Of a stretch of 64,000 bases of DNA, positions 47,310-55,104 are shown in pieces; the stretch's first letter is position 1; each line of letters begins with the position of its first letter. The stretch comes from Paucilactobacillus vaccinostercus DSM 20634 (lineage in GTDB: Bacteria; Bacillota; Bacilli; Lactobacillales; Lactobacillaceae). The notes beneath the pieces are model-generated. The model searched no databases and was not told the DNA's origin. It was given only the letters and a program-made list of their open reading frames with translations. The stretch lies in the NCBI RefSeq assembly GCF_001436295.1, contig NZ_AYYY01000005.1, positions 62,001 through 126,000 on the forward strand. The letters are read 5' to 3'. Both the position numbers and the translations under genes were made by a program.

Positions 47310-47639
47310 ATGATGCAAACTGAGTATGCACAACAAGATTCATTAGCTAATAGATTAAACATAGTCGATGCTTTAGTGAAACAGGCCACGAAAGCTGAAA
47401 TAGAATCAATTTCTGCTGTTTACCTGATTCAAGCCAACCAAGAAATTAATTTGCTTGAATTAAAATACAGTAGTGAATTAACAATACAACAGAACTTGTA
47501 TAAGGTAAAAATAGCCTTTTTGCAAATAAATCACTTGATTTTAAATAATCTAGCGGTCAGCCATTTTCGTGATTATACACAAATAGAAAAGGAATTTGAA
47601 CATTTTCATCGTCTAATATGCGAGGTGAAAGACGATTAA
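47310..47639 (+). CDS. Unrecognised 109-aa protein in the ars operon
   Basis: I do not recognise a family. It is predicted mostly helical, soluble, rich in Gln/Asn/Leu, with a single Cys near the C-terminus (LICEVKDD) and no Cys pair of the As-binding type. It lies between arsB and the second arsD; GAAAGGATG is upstream of ATG 47310 (ATG 47313 possible). Its stop codon overlaps the probable ATT start of arsD2. From here the DNA is clearly more AT-rich than arsA-arsB. Confidence 0.65.
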   Translation: MMQTEYAQQDSLANRLNIVDALVKQATKAEIESISAVYLIQANQEINLLELKYSSELTIQQNLYKVKIAFLQINHLILNNLAVSHFRDYTQIEKEFEHFHRLICEVKDD

Positions 47640-47961
47640 AATTGAAATATTTGAAGAGGCGATGTGTTGTGCAACTGGTGTTTGTGGTCCCAGTGTAAAG
47701 AAAGAATTGATTCAGACTACCGCAATTCAACGTCATGTTAATGCAGATGGTGAAAATATAATCATACGCAGAAATCTTACACAAAATCCGGACGCCTTTG
47801 TTCGTAATCATCAAATAAATGACCTATTAAAAAAATATGGAATCACTGTATTACCAATTACTATGGTTAACGGTATAATTTTTAAACAAAGAGATTATCC
47901 AACCTTCCAAGAGTTTTCAGATTATCTACATCAGGATTTAAGTCGTGCATTTGTTCGCTAA
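47635..47961 (+). CDS. arsD: Second ArsD homologue, probable ATT start
   Basis: 108 aa if started at ATT 47635. The reading IKIEIFEEAMCCATGVCGPSV aligns residue for residue with the first ArsD; Cys pair plus third Cys are kept, but the C-terminal Cys pairs are missing (it ends SRAFVR). The only ATG (47662) would remove the first beta strand. GAGGTG (47622-47627) is seven bases before the ATT, and the previous stop overlaps it (ATTAA). Confidence 0.82.
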   Translation: MKIEIFEEAMCCATGVCGPSVKKELIQTTAIQRHVNADGENIIIRRNLTQNPDAFVRNHQINDLLKKYGITVLPITMVNGIIFKQRDYPTFQEFSDYLHQDLSRAFVR

Positions 47962-47984
47962 CAACGGTGAAAGGAATTAATTAA

Positions 47985-49385
47985 ATGGCAAATGAAACGG
48001 AAAAATTATTAATTATCGGCGGCAGTGACGCCGGAATTTCGGCGGCCTTAAAGGCTAAAGAACTTAAACCTGAATTAAAAATTCAGATATTATTAGCAGA
48101 TGAGTACCCAAATTTATCAATTTGTGGAATACCTTATGCAGTCAGCGGAGAAGTGCCGGATTGGCACTTGCTAGCTCATCGTAATTTACAAGAATTGACT
48201 TCGACTGGTATTGAATTTCAAATGAACATGATTGCAGATAAAATTGAACCGCAACGACATGAAGTCGTAGCACATGCGCTTACAGGCGAATTAAAAACTT
48301 ATCATTATGACCACTTGGTTGTAGCAACAGGAGCTAGACCAAAACTATCGGGTATTAAAGGTGTGGACCTGGCGCAAGCTCAACAGCAAGATAGTAAAGT
48401 TCGTATTTTGCATACAATGGCAGATTACTTTGCGATTGAAAGAAATATAGCTACAGATAGTGTTCGGAAGGTCGCAATTGTTGGGTCTGGTTATATCGGA
48501 ATCGAAATGGCGGAGGCTTTAAGAAAACGGCATTTAGACGTCACTATTTTTCAACGAGGTTCAGAAATACTTTCCACGGTTGATGCTGATTTAGGCCGAA
48601 TTATTCATCAAAAGTTGTCTGCTAATGCCGTCAATGTTATTACTGGTTTAACCGTTTCAGAAATTAATGAAACTGGTAGCAACGTGGAAGTTGTTGGCTT
48701 AAATGAGCATCAAAAGACACAATCTTCTACGTATGATTTAGTCTTAATCGTTGTTGGTGTTCAACCAAATAATGAGCTACTGGTCAAGGTAGGTGCTGAA
48801 ACTGGAATTGCCGGGGCCATCGAGGTTGATCAATATATGCAGACCTCATTACCTGATATATGGGCGGCCGGCGATTTGGTGGAAACAAGACATCATTTAT
48901 TAGGTGAAACCTACTTGCCATTAGGTACGACTGCACATAAACAAGGAAGAATTGCTGGTTTTAATATTGCTGGAATTCAACGTGCCTTTAAAGGTAGCCT
49001 GGGGACACAAGTTTTAAAGGCATTTGATTTAGTTGTTGTACGGACAGGGTTATTGACAAGTGAGGCTATCCAGGCAGGGTTTAATCCTTTCACGGTAACA
49101 ACTGATGTTGATGACCATAAGGCTTATTTTCCCGGTGCTCAAGAAATTAAGATCAGAATTACTGGTGATCAAAAAAGTGGCCGGCTTTTAGGCGTGCAGT
49201 TAATTGGTCATTACGGTAGTGAAGTTGCTAAACGCAGTGATATTTTTGCTACGGCAATTTTTAATGATATGACAGTAGCCGAAATTAGCGACCTAGACTT
49301 ATCCTATTCACCACCAGTTGGATCACCTTGGGATGCAGTACAAATCGCAGCACAGAACTGGGAACAACAGAATGCGAAACGCTAA
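47985..49385 (+). CDS. FAD-dependent pyridine nucleotide-disulfide oxidoreductase
   Basis: 466 aa. FAD motif IIGGSDAGISAALKAKE, redox Cys47 in LSICGIPYAVSG (the single-Cys type of CoA-disulfide reductase/NADH peroxidase), NAD motif VAIVGSGYIGIEMAEAL, second FAD motif IWAAGDLVE, and a dimerisation domain. In an ars operon it may supply reduced thiols or act on an arsenic species; that is inference. GAAAGGAA precedes ATG 47985. Confidence 0.85.
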   Translation: MANETEKLLIIGGSDAGISAALKAKELKPELKIQILLADEYPNLSICGIPYAVSGEVPDWHLLAHRNLQELTSTGIEFQMNMIADKIEPQRHEVVAHALTGELKTYHYDHLVVATGARPKLSGIKGVDLAQAQQQDSKVRILHTMADYFAIERNIATDSVRKVAIVGSGYIGIEMAEALRKRHLDVTIFQRGSEILSTVDADLGRIIHQKLSANAVNVITGLTVSEINETGSNVEVVGLNEHQKTQSSTYDLVLIVVGVQPNNELLVKVGAETGIAGAIEVDQYMQTSLPDIWAAGDLVETRHHLLGETYLPLGTTAHKQGRIAGFNIAGIQRAFKGSLGTQVLKAFDLVVVRTGLLTSEAIQAGFNPFTVTTDVDDHKAYFPGAQEIKIRITGDQKSGRLLGVQLIGHYGSEVAKRSDIFATAIFNDMTVAEISDLDLSYSPPVGSPWDAVQIAAQNWEQQNAKR

Positions 49386-49560
49386 GGAATTAATTTATAA
49401 CTGAAGGAACAACTTCACTTCATTATTAATTAAGCTTTCTACTATCTGTTTTTATATGATTACCAGATTACTCTGAGGACAATGATTGGCGGCTATTTAT
49501 ATTGAAAGAATTAAAATGGCGCAAAATGATAGTAACGAAACTTTGGCATCTTCTGGTAGA

Positions 49561-49600
49561 TTAAATTAAAACTAAGACCTGTATCTTAGTTTTAATTTAA
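49561..49600. repeat. 17-bp perfect hairpin, AT-rich
   Basis: TTAAATTAAAACTAAGA and its exact reverse complement are separated by CCTGTA. No U-tract beyond the arm itself; possibly a bidirectional terminator or the end of an old insertion. Confidence 0.7.
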
Positions 49601-49630
49601 CTAGTGAATATGAATAGTGGTTAATGTCAG

Positions 49631-49662
49631 ATAGAGTGGCTATAGGAGCTACTCTATTTTTT
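49631..49662 (+). terminator. Terminator of the ars transcript
   Basis: ATAGAGTGGCT (49631-49641) pairs with AGCTACTCTAT (49647-49657; one G-U), then TTTTT. Confidence 0.88.
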
Positions 49663-49688
49663 GATTCAAATTAAATTGGGGGACAACA

Positions 49689-49712
49689 CTATTACATGAT
49701 ATAATGTAATAG
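49689..49712. promoter_or_regulatory. cad operator overlapping the -10 box
   Basis: CTATTACAT, six bases, ATGTAATAG: perfect 9-bp arms. The centre contains TATAAT (49700-49705), so a bound repressor would block RNA polymerase. Confidence 0.75.
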
Positions 49713-49735
49713 ATTAATAAACGAGGAGTGATCTA

Positions 49736-50104
49736 ATGATACAAGTAGACTGTTGTCCGGGTAAACCAGATTTGGCTGATCGGGCATTGTTAAATGAGAA
49801 TCAAGCCGCTGACATTGCTTTACTTTTTAAAGTACTCGCAAATAATACGCGGCTAAGAATTTTACATTGCTTAACGCGTGAACCAGATATGGCCGTTAGT
49901 GAGATTGCTACATCACTAAATATGAAGGTCCAAGCCATCTCAAACCAGTTACAACGTCTAGTAGATCAAAAGATAGTTAAAGCGAAGCGTAATGGCAACT
50001 TCATTGAATATCAGATCATTGATGAATGTACGGCAATTTTATTAGAACGGGCATGGTGTTTAGCTGAAGATGCCGGAAAAATCAATGCTGGTGGGGGAAA
50101 ATAA
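49736..50104 (+). CDS. ArsR-family metal-responsive regulator (CadC/CadX-type)
   Basis: 122 aa winged helix (LFKVLANNTRLRILHCL ... MKVQAISNQLQRLVDQKIV). Cys6-Cys7 (VDCCPG), Cys45 and two C-terminal Cys are candidate ligands; the ELCVCD motif of classic CadC is absent, closer to CadX/CmtR types. It probably represses itself and cadD through the 49689-49712 operator. GAGGAGTG precedes ATG 49736. Confidence 0.85.
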   Translation: MIQVDCCPGKPDLADRALLNENQAADIALLFKVLANNTRLRILHCLTREPDMAVSEIATSLNMKVQAISNQLQRLVDQKIVKAKRNGNFIEYQIIDECTAILLERAWCLAEDAGKINAGGGK

Positions 50105-50105
50105 A

Positions 50106-50720
50106 ATGATCAGGACAATTATAACGAGTATTATTCTTTATACATCAACTGCAATCGACTTATTAGTTATTTTAATGTTACTTTTTTCAAAATATCGTTC
50201 AACAAAGCATCGCCGACAAATTTATATTGGTCAGTTCTTAGGCTCATATACGCTCATTGGAATTAGTTTGTTTTTTGCATTTATTCTCCATTACGTACCC
50301 GCCAAATGGTTACTAGGTTTTTTAGGGTTGATTCCCATTGCCTTTGGAATCAAATATATATTTAGCAAAGAAGATGAAGCCGCAGAAGTTGATCAGAAAA
50401 TTGAAGCGCGTAAAAATAAGAATTTAATTGCAACGGTGGCTTTAATTACGGTAGCTTCTTGTGGTGCGGATAATATTGGCCTTTTTGTTCCTTACTTCGT
50501 ATCATTATCACTGGTACAGCTAATCGTAACGCTGTTTGTTTTTACCATTTGTATTTATTTTTTAGTTTTCCTTGGTGATAAGTTCTCACAAGTGAATTTT
50601 GTAAAGAACTTTCTTGATCGTTTTGGTGATTGGATCATGGCCATTATTTATATTGGTTTAGGCATCATGATCATTCTTGAAAGTGACACTATTAGGCATA
50701 TTATGCAGCTATTATTTTAA
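50106..50720 (+). CDS. cadD: CadD-family cadmium resistance transporter
   Basis: 204 aa with about five or six membrane helices and the CadD marks IGQFLGSYTLIGIS and SCGADNIGLFVPYF. Members give low-level cadmium resistance by efflux or sequestration. It starts one base after the regulator stop, with GGGGGA upstream. Confidence 0.88.
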   Translation: MIRTIITSIILYTSTAIDLLVILMLLFSKYRSTKHRRQIYIGQFLGSYTLIGISLFFAFILHYVPAKWLLGFLGLIPIAFGIKYIFSKEDEAAEVDQKIEARKNKNLIATVALITVASCGADNIGLFVPYFVSLSLVQLIVTLFVFTICIYFLVFLGDKFSQVNFVKNFLDRFGDWIMAIIYIGLGIMIILESDTIRHIMQLLF

Positions 50721-50829
50721 TTAAGCAGTAGTCGATATTTTTTATCATTCATTGATCATTGCGATAATCCCTTTGTAGTTGTCAGATGAAATACAATAAT
50801 TCATCTGATGATTATGGAGGGATTTTTGT

Positions 50830-51504
50830 ATGTCCAGATCTAAGTTCACAGTTCTCGAGAAGCTCAATTTAATTGAAGATTATCAGCAGTCGGGGCTCCC
50901 TAGGGCTACTTATGAAAGGCAGCATGGAATCGGTAAAGATACACTTAGAAGTTGGTTGATACGTTATCAAAGAGATGGTCTAGAAGGCCTGCAAGAAGCA
51001 AAGAAGAATATTCACTATAGTAAGGAGTTGAAGCATACAGTCGTCTTTGCGTACTTAAATGGAGAAGGTACATTTGGTGAGTTGGCGGACAGATATGGTC
51101 TGCGTAACGCTACCCAAGCACAAAACTGGGTTACCAAGTATAATGAGGACAAACCTTTGACGGCATCGCCGTCCAGAAAGCGGGTTCCCACTATGCCTAA
51201 GAAGACAACTTTCGAAGAACGAATTGAAATCGTTGAGTACGTAGTCAAACATAAACATTCATACGCTGAGGCCGCAGAGCACTTTCAAGTCTCCTATCAG
51301 CAAGCACAATCTTGGGTGCTTAAGGCCAAGAACGGTGGTTATGAAGCCCTCGTCGATAACCGTGGTCATCACAGGGACGAGTCTGAATTGACTGATCTCG
51401 ATAAGGCAAATCTTCGTATCCGCCAGCTGGAAGCTGAGCTTAAAGATAAAGAATTGGTGGAACAATTCGCAAAAAAATTGCTGGAACTTCAGCGCAAGGG
51501 GTGA
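50830..51504 (+). CDS. IS3-family transposase OrfA
   Basis: 224 aa with two helix-turn-helix units (YERQHGIGKDTLRSWLIRYQRDG and YAEAAEHFQVSYQQAQSWVLKAK) and a C-terminal leucine-zipper-like coiled coil. An A7 tract at 51471-51477 near its end is a plausible -1 frameshift site; the -1 frame is open into OrfB, so an OrfAB transposase can be made. Confidence 0.9.
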   Translation: MSRSKFTVLEKLNLIEDYQQSGLPRATYERQHGIGKDTLRSWLIRYQRDGLEGLQEAKKNIHYSKELKHTVVFAYLNGEGTFGELADRYGLRNATQAQNWVTKYNEDKPLTASPSRKRVPTMPKKTTFEERIEIVEYVVKHKHSYAEAAEHFQVSYQQAQSWVLKAKNGGYEALVDNRGHHRDESELTDLDKANLRIRQLEAELKDKELVEQFAKKLLELQRKG

Positions 51505-52394
51505 ATAAACAGCATCAACTGGCCTACGTCGCAATCAAAGAGGTCAGTCAAGGCAAGCGCGGTGCGCTTACCAAGTTATTAGCTGTTGTCGGCGTAAGCC
51601 GGCAGGCTTACTACAAAGGCTTAAAGCGTGAAGAAACAGCTTGGGAAGTTCGTGATCGTCAACTCAAGGAACGGATACAATACTGGTTTGATTTCCATCA
51701 TCAGAGCATCGGTGCTGGGAATCTCTTAGTGAATCTACAGCATGATGAATCGATTACGTTTGAAGTTACCTATAAAATGGTTCGGCGTGTGATGCGAGAG
51801 CTTGGACTGAGGTGTCAGATTCGAGTCAAGAAACACAGTCGTCAAAAAGCTAGTGAGCAGTACGTCCAAGACAATGTCTTAAACCAAAATTTTGATACGG
51901 ACGCGCCTAACAAAGTTTGGTTGTCCGACTCGACTGAATTGCGATTCGGCCCGAATGGTGAATACAAAATTCGACTGAGTGGCGTTCTTGATCTCTATGG
52001 ACGCCTTCTCTTGGCACACAACCTCAGCATTACCGAAACCTCAGCTGCGGAAATCGAAGTGTTCCAACGTGCATTTGATCGTGTTGGAGACGTTCATCCA
52101 TTGATTCATACGGATCGCGGCTCAGCTTATACATCTGGTGCCTTCAACAACTTTCTAGGCCGTTACGATGTGATACGCAGTATGTCTCGTCCAGGCACAC
52201 CATACGATAACGCGCCGATGGAACGTTGGTGGAATGAGTTTAAATTGCGCTGGATGGAGCGTCATCCGATGCCTAAGACCCTTCAAGAACTCGAGAGGCT
52301 GGTTGAAGAAGGTATTGAATACTTTAATCACCACAACCGTTCAGCACAAAGAAACGGCCTCACTCCAGATGAATACTGGAATGAAGCCTCTTAG
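51501..52394 (+). CDS. IS3-family transposase OrfB (DDE domain)
   Basis: 297 aa rve-type integrase core. Catalytic residues appear in WLSDSTEL (Asp), IHTDRGSAYTS (Asp) and PMERWWNEFK (Glu); an HTH (VGVSRQAYYKGLKRE) precedes. GTG 51501 overlaps the orfA stop; the functional form is probably the frameshift fusion. Confidence 0.92.
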   Translation: MNKQHQLAYVAIKEVSQGKRGALTKLLAVVGVSRQAYYKGLKREETAWEVRDRQLKERIQYWFDFHHQSIGAGNLLVNLQHDESITFEVTYKMVRRVMRELGLRCQIRVKKHSRQKASEQYVQDNVLNQNFDTDAPNKVWLSDSTELRFGPNGEYKIRLSGVLDLYGRLLLAHNLSITETSAAEIEVFQRAFDRVGDVHPLIHTDRGSAYTSGAFNNFLGRYDVIRSMSRPGTPYDNAPMERWWNEFKLRWMERHPMPKTLQELERLVEEGIEYFNHHNRSAQRNGLTPDEYWNEAS

Positions 52395-52418
52395 AAACAG
52401 ATTCAATTTTTTATTATT

Positions 52419-52991
52419 TCATCTGTCAACTTGACAGGGCCTAGTGCACATCTTCTTTTGAAGGTGATTTTTTTGCGTTTGGTGATAAGCATTGATGGTA
52501 TTGATTTTATTGTATAAGGCATTGATTTCTTTAATTGGTAATTGCCGATATTTTGATTGGCGGATGATCGGTCGATCATTGTTATCAGTCTCTGGGGTAC
52601 CATCTTCATTGATTTTTGTGTAGGGTTGAAAATAGCTCATAATTTCATGAACTTGATCACTAAGACCATCAATTTGACGCGGTGAAAAATCATCTATGCG
52701 GTGCATTAAGCGAAAGAGGTGCTCAGTTTTGTCAGTATATTCATCAATGCGATCAAGAATAGCAGTAGTGCTACTGATTTCAATTTCAGCCGGTGTGCCA
52801 AATAAGTCGACGGCGGAAACATTGAAAAATCTGGCAATTCGGTCCAAGTTTTCAAAACTAGGATAACTTTTACCGCGTTCAATATTTGAAATTGCTTGTT
52901 TTTGAACTTCGATGGCAATGGCTAAGTCTTCTTGCGTGATCTGGTGTTTTTGCCGCAATCTTTTTATGTTTTGACCAAAGTTTTCGATCAT
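52419..52991 (-). CDS. XRE-family transcriptional regulator, end altered by the IS
   Basis: 190 aa. N-terminal HTH (IKRLRQKHQITQEDLAIAIEVQKQAISNIERGKSYPSFENLDRIA), then a long helical region of unknown fold. The last five codons and stop lie inside the right terminal repeat of the IS, so the native C-terminus has been replaced. ATG 52991 is six bases after GAGGTG. It is divergent from mobT and probably controls element genes. Confidence 0.82.
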   Translation of the reverse strand: MIENFGQNIKRLRQKHQITQEDLAIAIEVQKQAISNIERGKSYPSFENLDRIARFFNVSAVDLFGTPAEIEISSTTAILDRIDEYTDKTEHLFRLMHRIDDFSPRQIDGLSDQVHEIMSYFQPYTKINEDGTPETDNNDRPIIRQSKYRQLPIKEINALYNKINTINAYHQTQKNHLQKKMCTRPCQVDR

Positions 52992-53009
52992 TATCATCAC
53001 CTCATGATT

Positions 53010-53038
53010 ATCTTAACTTAGTTACTTAAAGTAGACAA
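53010..53038 (-). promoter_or_regulatory. Promoter of the XRE regulator
   Basis: On the minus strand TTGTCT (53033-53038), 17 bases, TAAGAT (53010-53015). Further out, CTACTCA/TGAGTAG (53048-53068) is a 7-bp inverted repeat that could be its operator. Confidence 0.65.
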
Positions 53039-53210
53039 CTACAACGACTACTCACGGTCTTTGAGTAGGTGGCATAAGGTGATTGACCAGCTCTAAAGGC
53101 CTACGTTATCATGTTTATATGATCTAAGCCAAGTGAAATATTCTTACAAATTTTTGCTGGCATTGATCATAATCGTTCCTTGAAAACAGAATAAAGGAGG
53201 AAAAAAGATT

Positions 53211-53308
53211 AGCCGCCGCCACGCGCGGCGTGCAACGCGAAAGCCGCTAGCGTGAGCGGCGGTCGGCTTTAGCCGGCCGCCTCAACCCCCAAGTTCTAAT
53301 AGGGGGGT
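53211..53308 (+). other. Probable oriT: GC-rich hairpin array and C5/G5 nic-type repeat
   Basis: Three tandem GC hairpins: CGCCGC/GCGGCG (53214-53230), GCCGCT/AGCGGC (53243-53260), CGGCT/AGCCG (53264-53275). Then CCCCC (53286-53290), AAGTTCTAATA, GGGGGG (53302-53307). The last part resembles, from memory, the ICEBs1 oriT core, whose nicked spacer ends CTAACA before GGGGGGT; here it is CTAATA. It lies just before the MobT relaxase gene. Confidence 0.75.
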
Positions 53309-53424
53309 AGAAAGTATAAACGGTTAATTAATCCAGCAGCAAGAAATGCCAATTTCTAGGTATTCAAGCAACAAAGTTGCTGTTAACCGTGACTAAGAAT
53401 TGCAAATTTTGGAGGTGAGCGTAC

Positions 53425-54645
53425 TTGAATGAAGATTTAACTCTAATTGATTACCAGGTCCAAGCTGATTGGCTTAATATTTTTTGGCAACAGTTGGAGG
53501 ATAAAAAAATTAAGCAAAGTCAGCTAGCTAAGTCAATGGGCATCAGTCGTTCTTATCTCAATCAACTATTGAACAGTAAGCGACCATTAACTGAGGCCAT
53601 GCGCCAACGATTAACCGCAGCCTTTCGCGAACTGAGTGGCATCACCGCATTAAACATTTGTTTTGACTATGTCCGGATCAGATTTCCAACCCATGATGTT
53701 GACGAATTGATCGTGGCACTTTTCTGCATCAAGCCGATTTATTTTGTTTATGAACCTTATGGCCGTTATGGCTACAGTGGAAAATTTCGGCATGGCGATA
53801 TGGAAATTTTTGTTTCACCGGAAGACGATAATCGCGGTTCATTGATTGAGTTGAAGGGGAAAGGTTGTCGCGAACTGGAAGGCATTTTAGTGGCCAGTGA
53901 ACAGAGCTGGTATGACTTTTTACGGCAGGCACTGGCCCTTGATGGCGTAGTTAAACGCATTGATCTAGCCATCAATGATTATTTAGATGTGCTCCCGGTT
54001 CATTACTTGATTAAAAAGAGTATGCGTCATGAATACATTACAAAGTTCAGGGAGTGTAAATACTTTGTCCGCGACAAAGACAATTTAAAAGGAGAAAGTC
54101 TCTATTTTGGCTCACGTAAAAGTGCAATTTATTTTTGTATTTATCAGAAAGATATTGAGCAATATTTTAAATTAGGTAAAGCGTTGGCGGAGACCAAAAT
54201 CAAGAATCGATTTGAGATTCGTGTGTTTGACGAACGGGCTGAGCAAACGGTCGCCGATCTATTGGCCTATCGCAACCCGCAGCGAACCGTGTTCGGTATT
54301 ATCAATAATTACTTGCGTTTTGTGAAGCCGATTGCCAACAAGCCAACGTCAAAATGGCCGTTGGACGATCGGTGGACACAGTTTATTGGTAAATATGCCG
54401 ATAAGTTACGTTTGGCCGTTTCGCCGGAACCGGTCACTTTAGACCAAACTATTCAATGGATCAAGAAACAAGTGGCGCCAAGTTTAAAAATGTTAATGGC
54501 AATTGATTCGGCTAAAAGCGAGGATACTCTAATGACGATCATTGCTGAGGCCAAGTTAAGTGAAAATCAACAAGTGATGATTCAACAAATGTTGGCTAGT
54601 CCCGAAGAAATAATGATTCAGCAACCCAAACATAATGGCGATTGA
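53425..54645 (+). CDS. MobT-family relaxase / Rep_trans initiator
   Basis: 406 aa. N-terminal HTH (KIKQSQLAKSMGISRSYLNQLLNSKRPL), then the Rep_trans replication-initiation domain: VKRIDLAINDY, LYFGSRKSAIYFCIYQKD and NRFEIRVFDERAEQ match the Tn916 Orf20/ICEBs1 NicK pattern. It should nick oriT and pilot the strand into a conjugation pore from a helper element. TTG 53425 is seven bases after GGAGGTG. Confidence 0.88.
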   Translation: MNEDLTLIDYQVQADWLNIFWQQLEDKKIKQSQLAKSMGISRSYLNQLLNSKRPLTEAMRQRLTAAFRELSGITALNICFDYVRIRFPTHDVDELIVALFCIKPIYFVYEPYGRYGYSGKFRHGDMEIFVSPEDDNRGSLIELKGKGCRELEGILVASEQSWYDFLRQALALDGVVKRIDLAINDYLDVLPVHYLIKKSMRHEYITKFRECKYFVRDKDNLKGESLYFGSRKSAIYFCIYQKDIEQYFKLGKALAETKIKNRFEIRVFDERAEQTVADLLAYRNPQRTVFGIINNYLRFVKPIANKPTSKWPLDDRWTQFIGKYADKLRLAVSPEPVTLDQTIQWIKKQVAPSLKMLMAIDSAKSEDTLMTIIAEAKLSENQQVMIQQMLASPEEIMIQQPKHNGD

Positions 54646-54764
54646 GATAATAAAAAGATGCAACTACGCCGACCAAAGCAAGTAGTTACACCTTAAAATA
54701 GATAAAATAAGCAATCTATCTACGATTATTATCTCACTTCATCTAGAAATTAGGAAGTGAAAAA

Positions 54765-55016
54765 ATGGAAAATACAAGTGTACCATATAGTGGCGACTCC
54801 GCCGGTAAAGCGGAATGGGGAACCAAGCAAGCATTGTTGAAACGCTATGAGGGTCTAAATATTTATACATTAAATCGGTGGTTGTCGGAAATGCGTAATG
54901 ACGCTACTTTTCGTCAGGGCGTTATTAATCCTACACACAAAATTGTATTGATCAACTTTGCGACCTTTCAAGAATTCTTGTTTTGGAAACAGCATCATTA
55001 CATCCGAAACGTCTGA
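54765..55016 (+). CDS. Excisionase-like small DNA-binding protein
   Basis: 83 aa with a short helix-turn-helix region (ALLKRYEGLNIYTLNRWLSEMRND) and a strand-like FRQGVINPTHKIVLINFATFQEFL. Size and place directly before a Tn916-type integrase gene point to an Xis. GGAAGTG precedes ATG 54765. Confidence 0.72.
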   Translation: MENTSVPYSGDSAGKAEWGTKQALLKRYEGLNIYTLNRWLSEMRNDATFRQGVINPTHKIVLINFATFQEFLFWKQHHYIRNV

Positions 55017-55104
55017 CAACACCGCCGGGACATGGTAAAATGAAATAGCTATTTAATCTCATTTTATCTTTCCTGTTTATTAATTTGAATTGGAGGATAA
55101 AATT

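Larger units (their letters stand above)
49386..49735. other. 350-base gap: two hairpins and the cad promoter
   Basis: Contains a 17-bp perfect hairpin (49561-49600), an intrinsic terminator (49631-49662) and the cad operator/promoter (49689-49712). In 49386-49560 I see no gene. Confidence 0.7.
50774..52436 (+). mobile_element. IS3-family insertion sequence (IS150-like)
   Basis: 1.66 kb with two overlapping frames. Ends are TGT...AGTTGTCAGATGAAATA on the left (50774-50793) and, reversed, TGTCAAGTTGACAGATGAAATA on the right (52415-52436). No target duplication is visible (CTT against GGG). A nested CAGATGAA/TTCATCTG hairpin lies at the left end (50783-50807). Confidence 0.85.
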
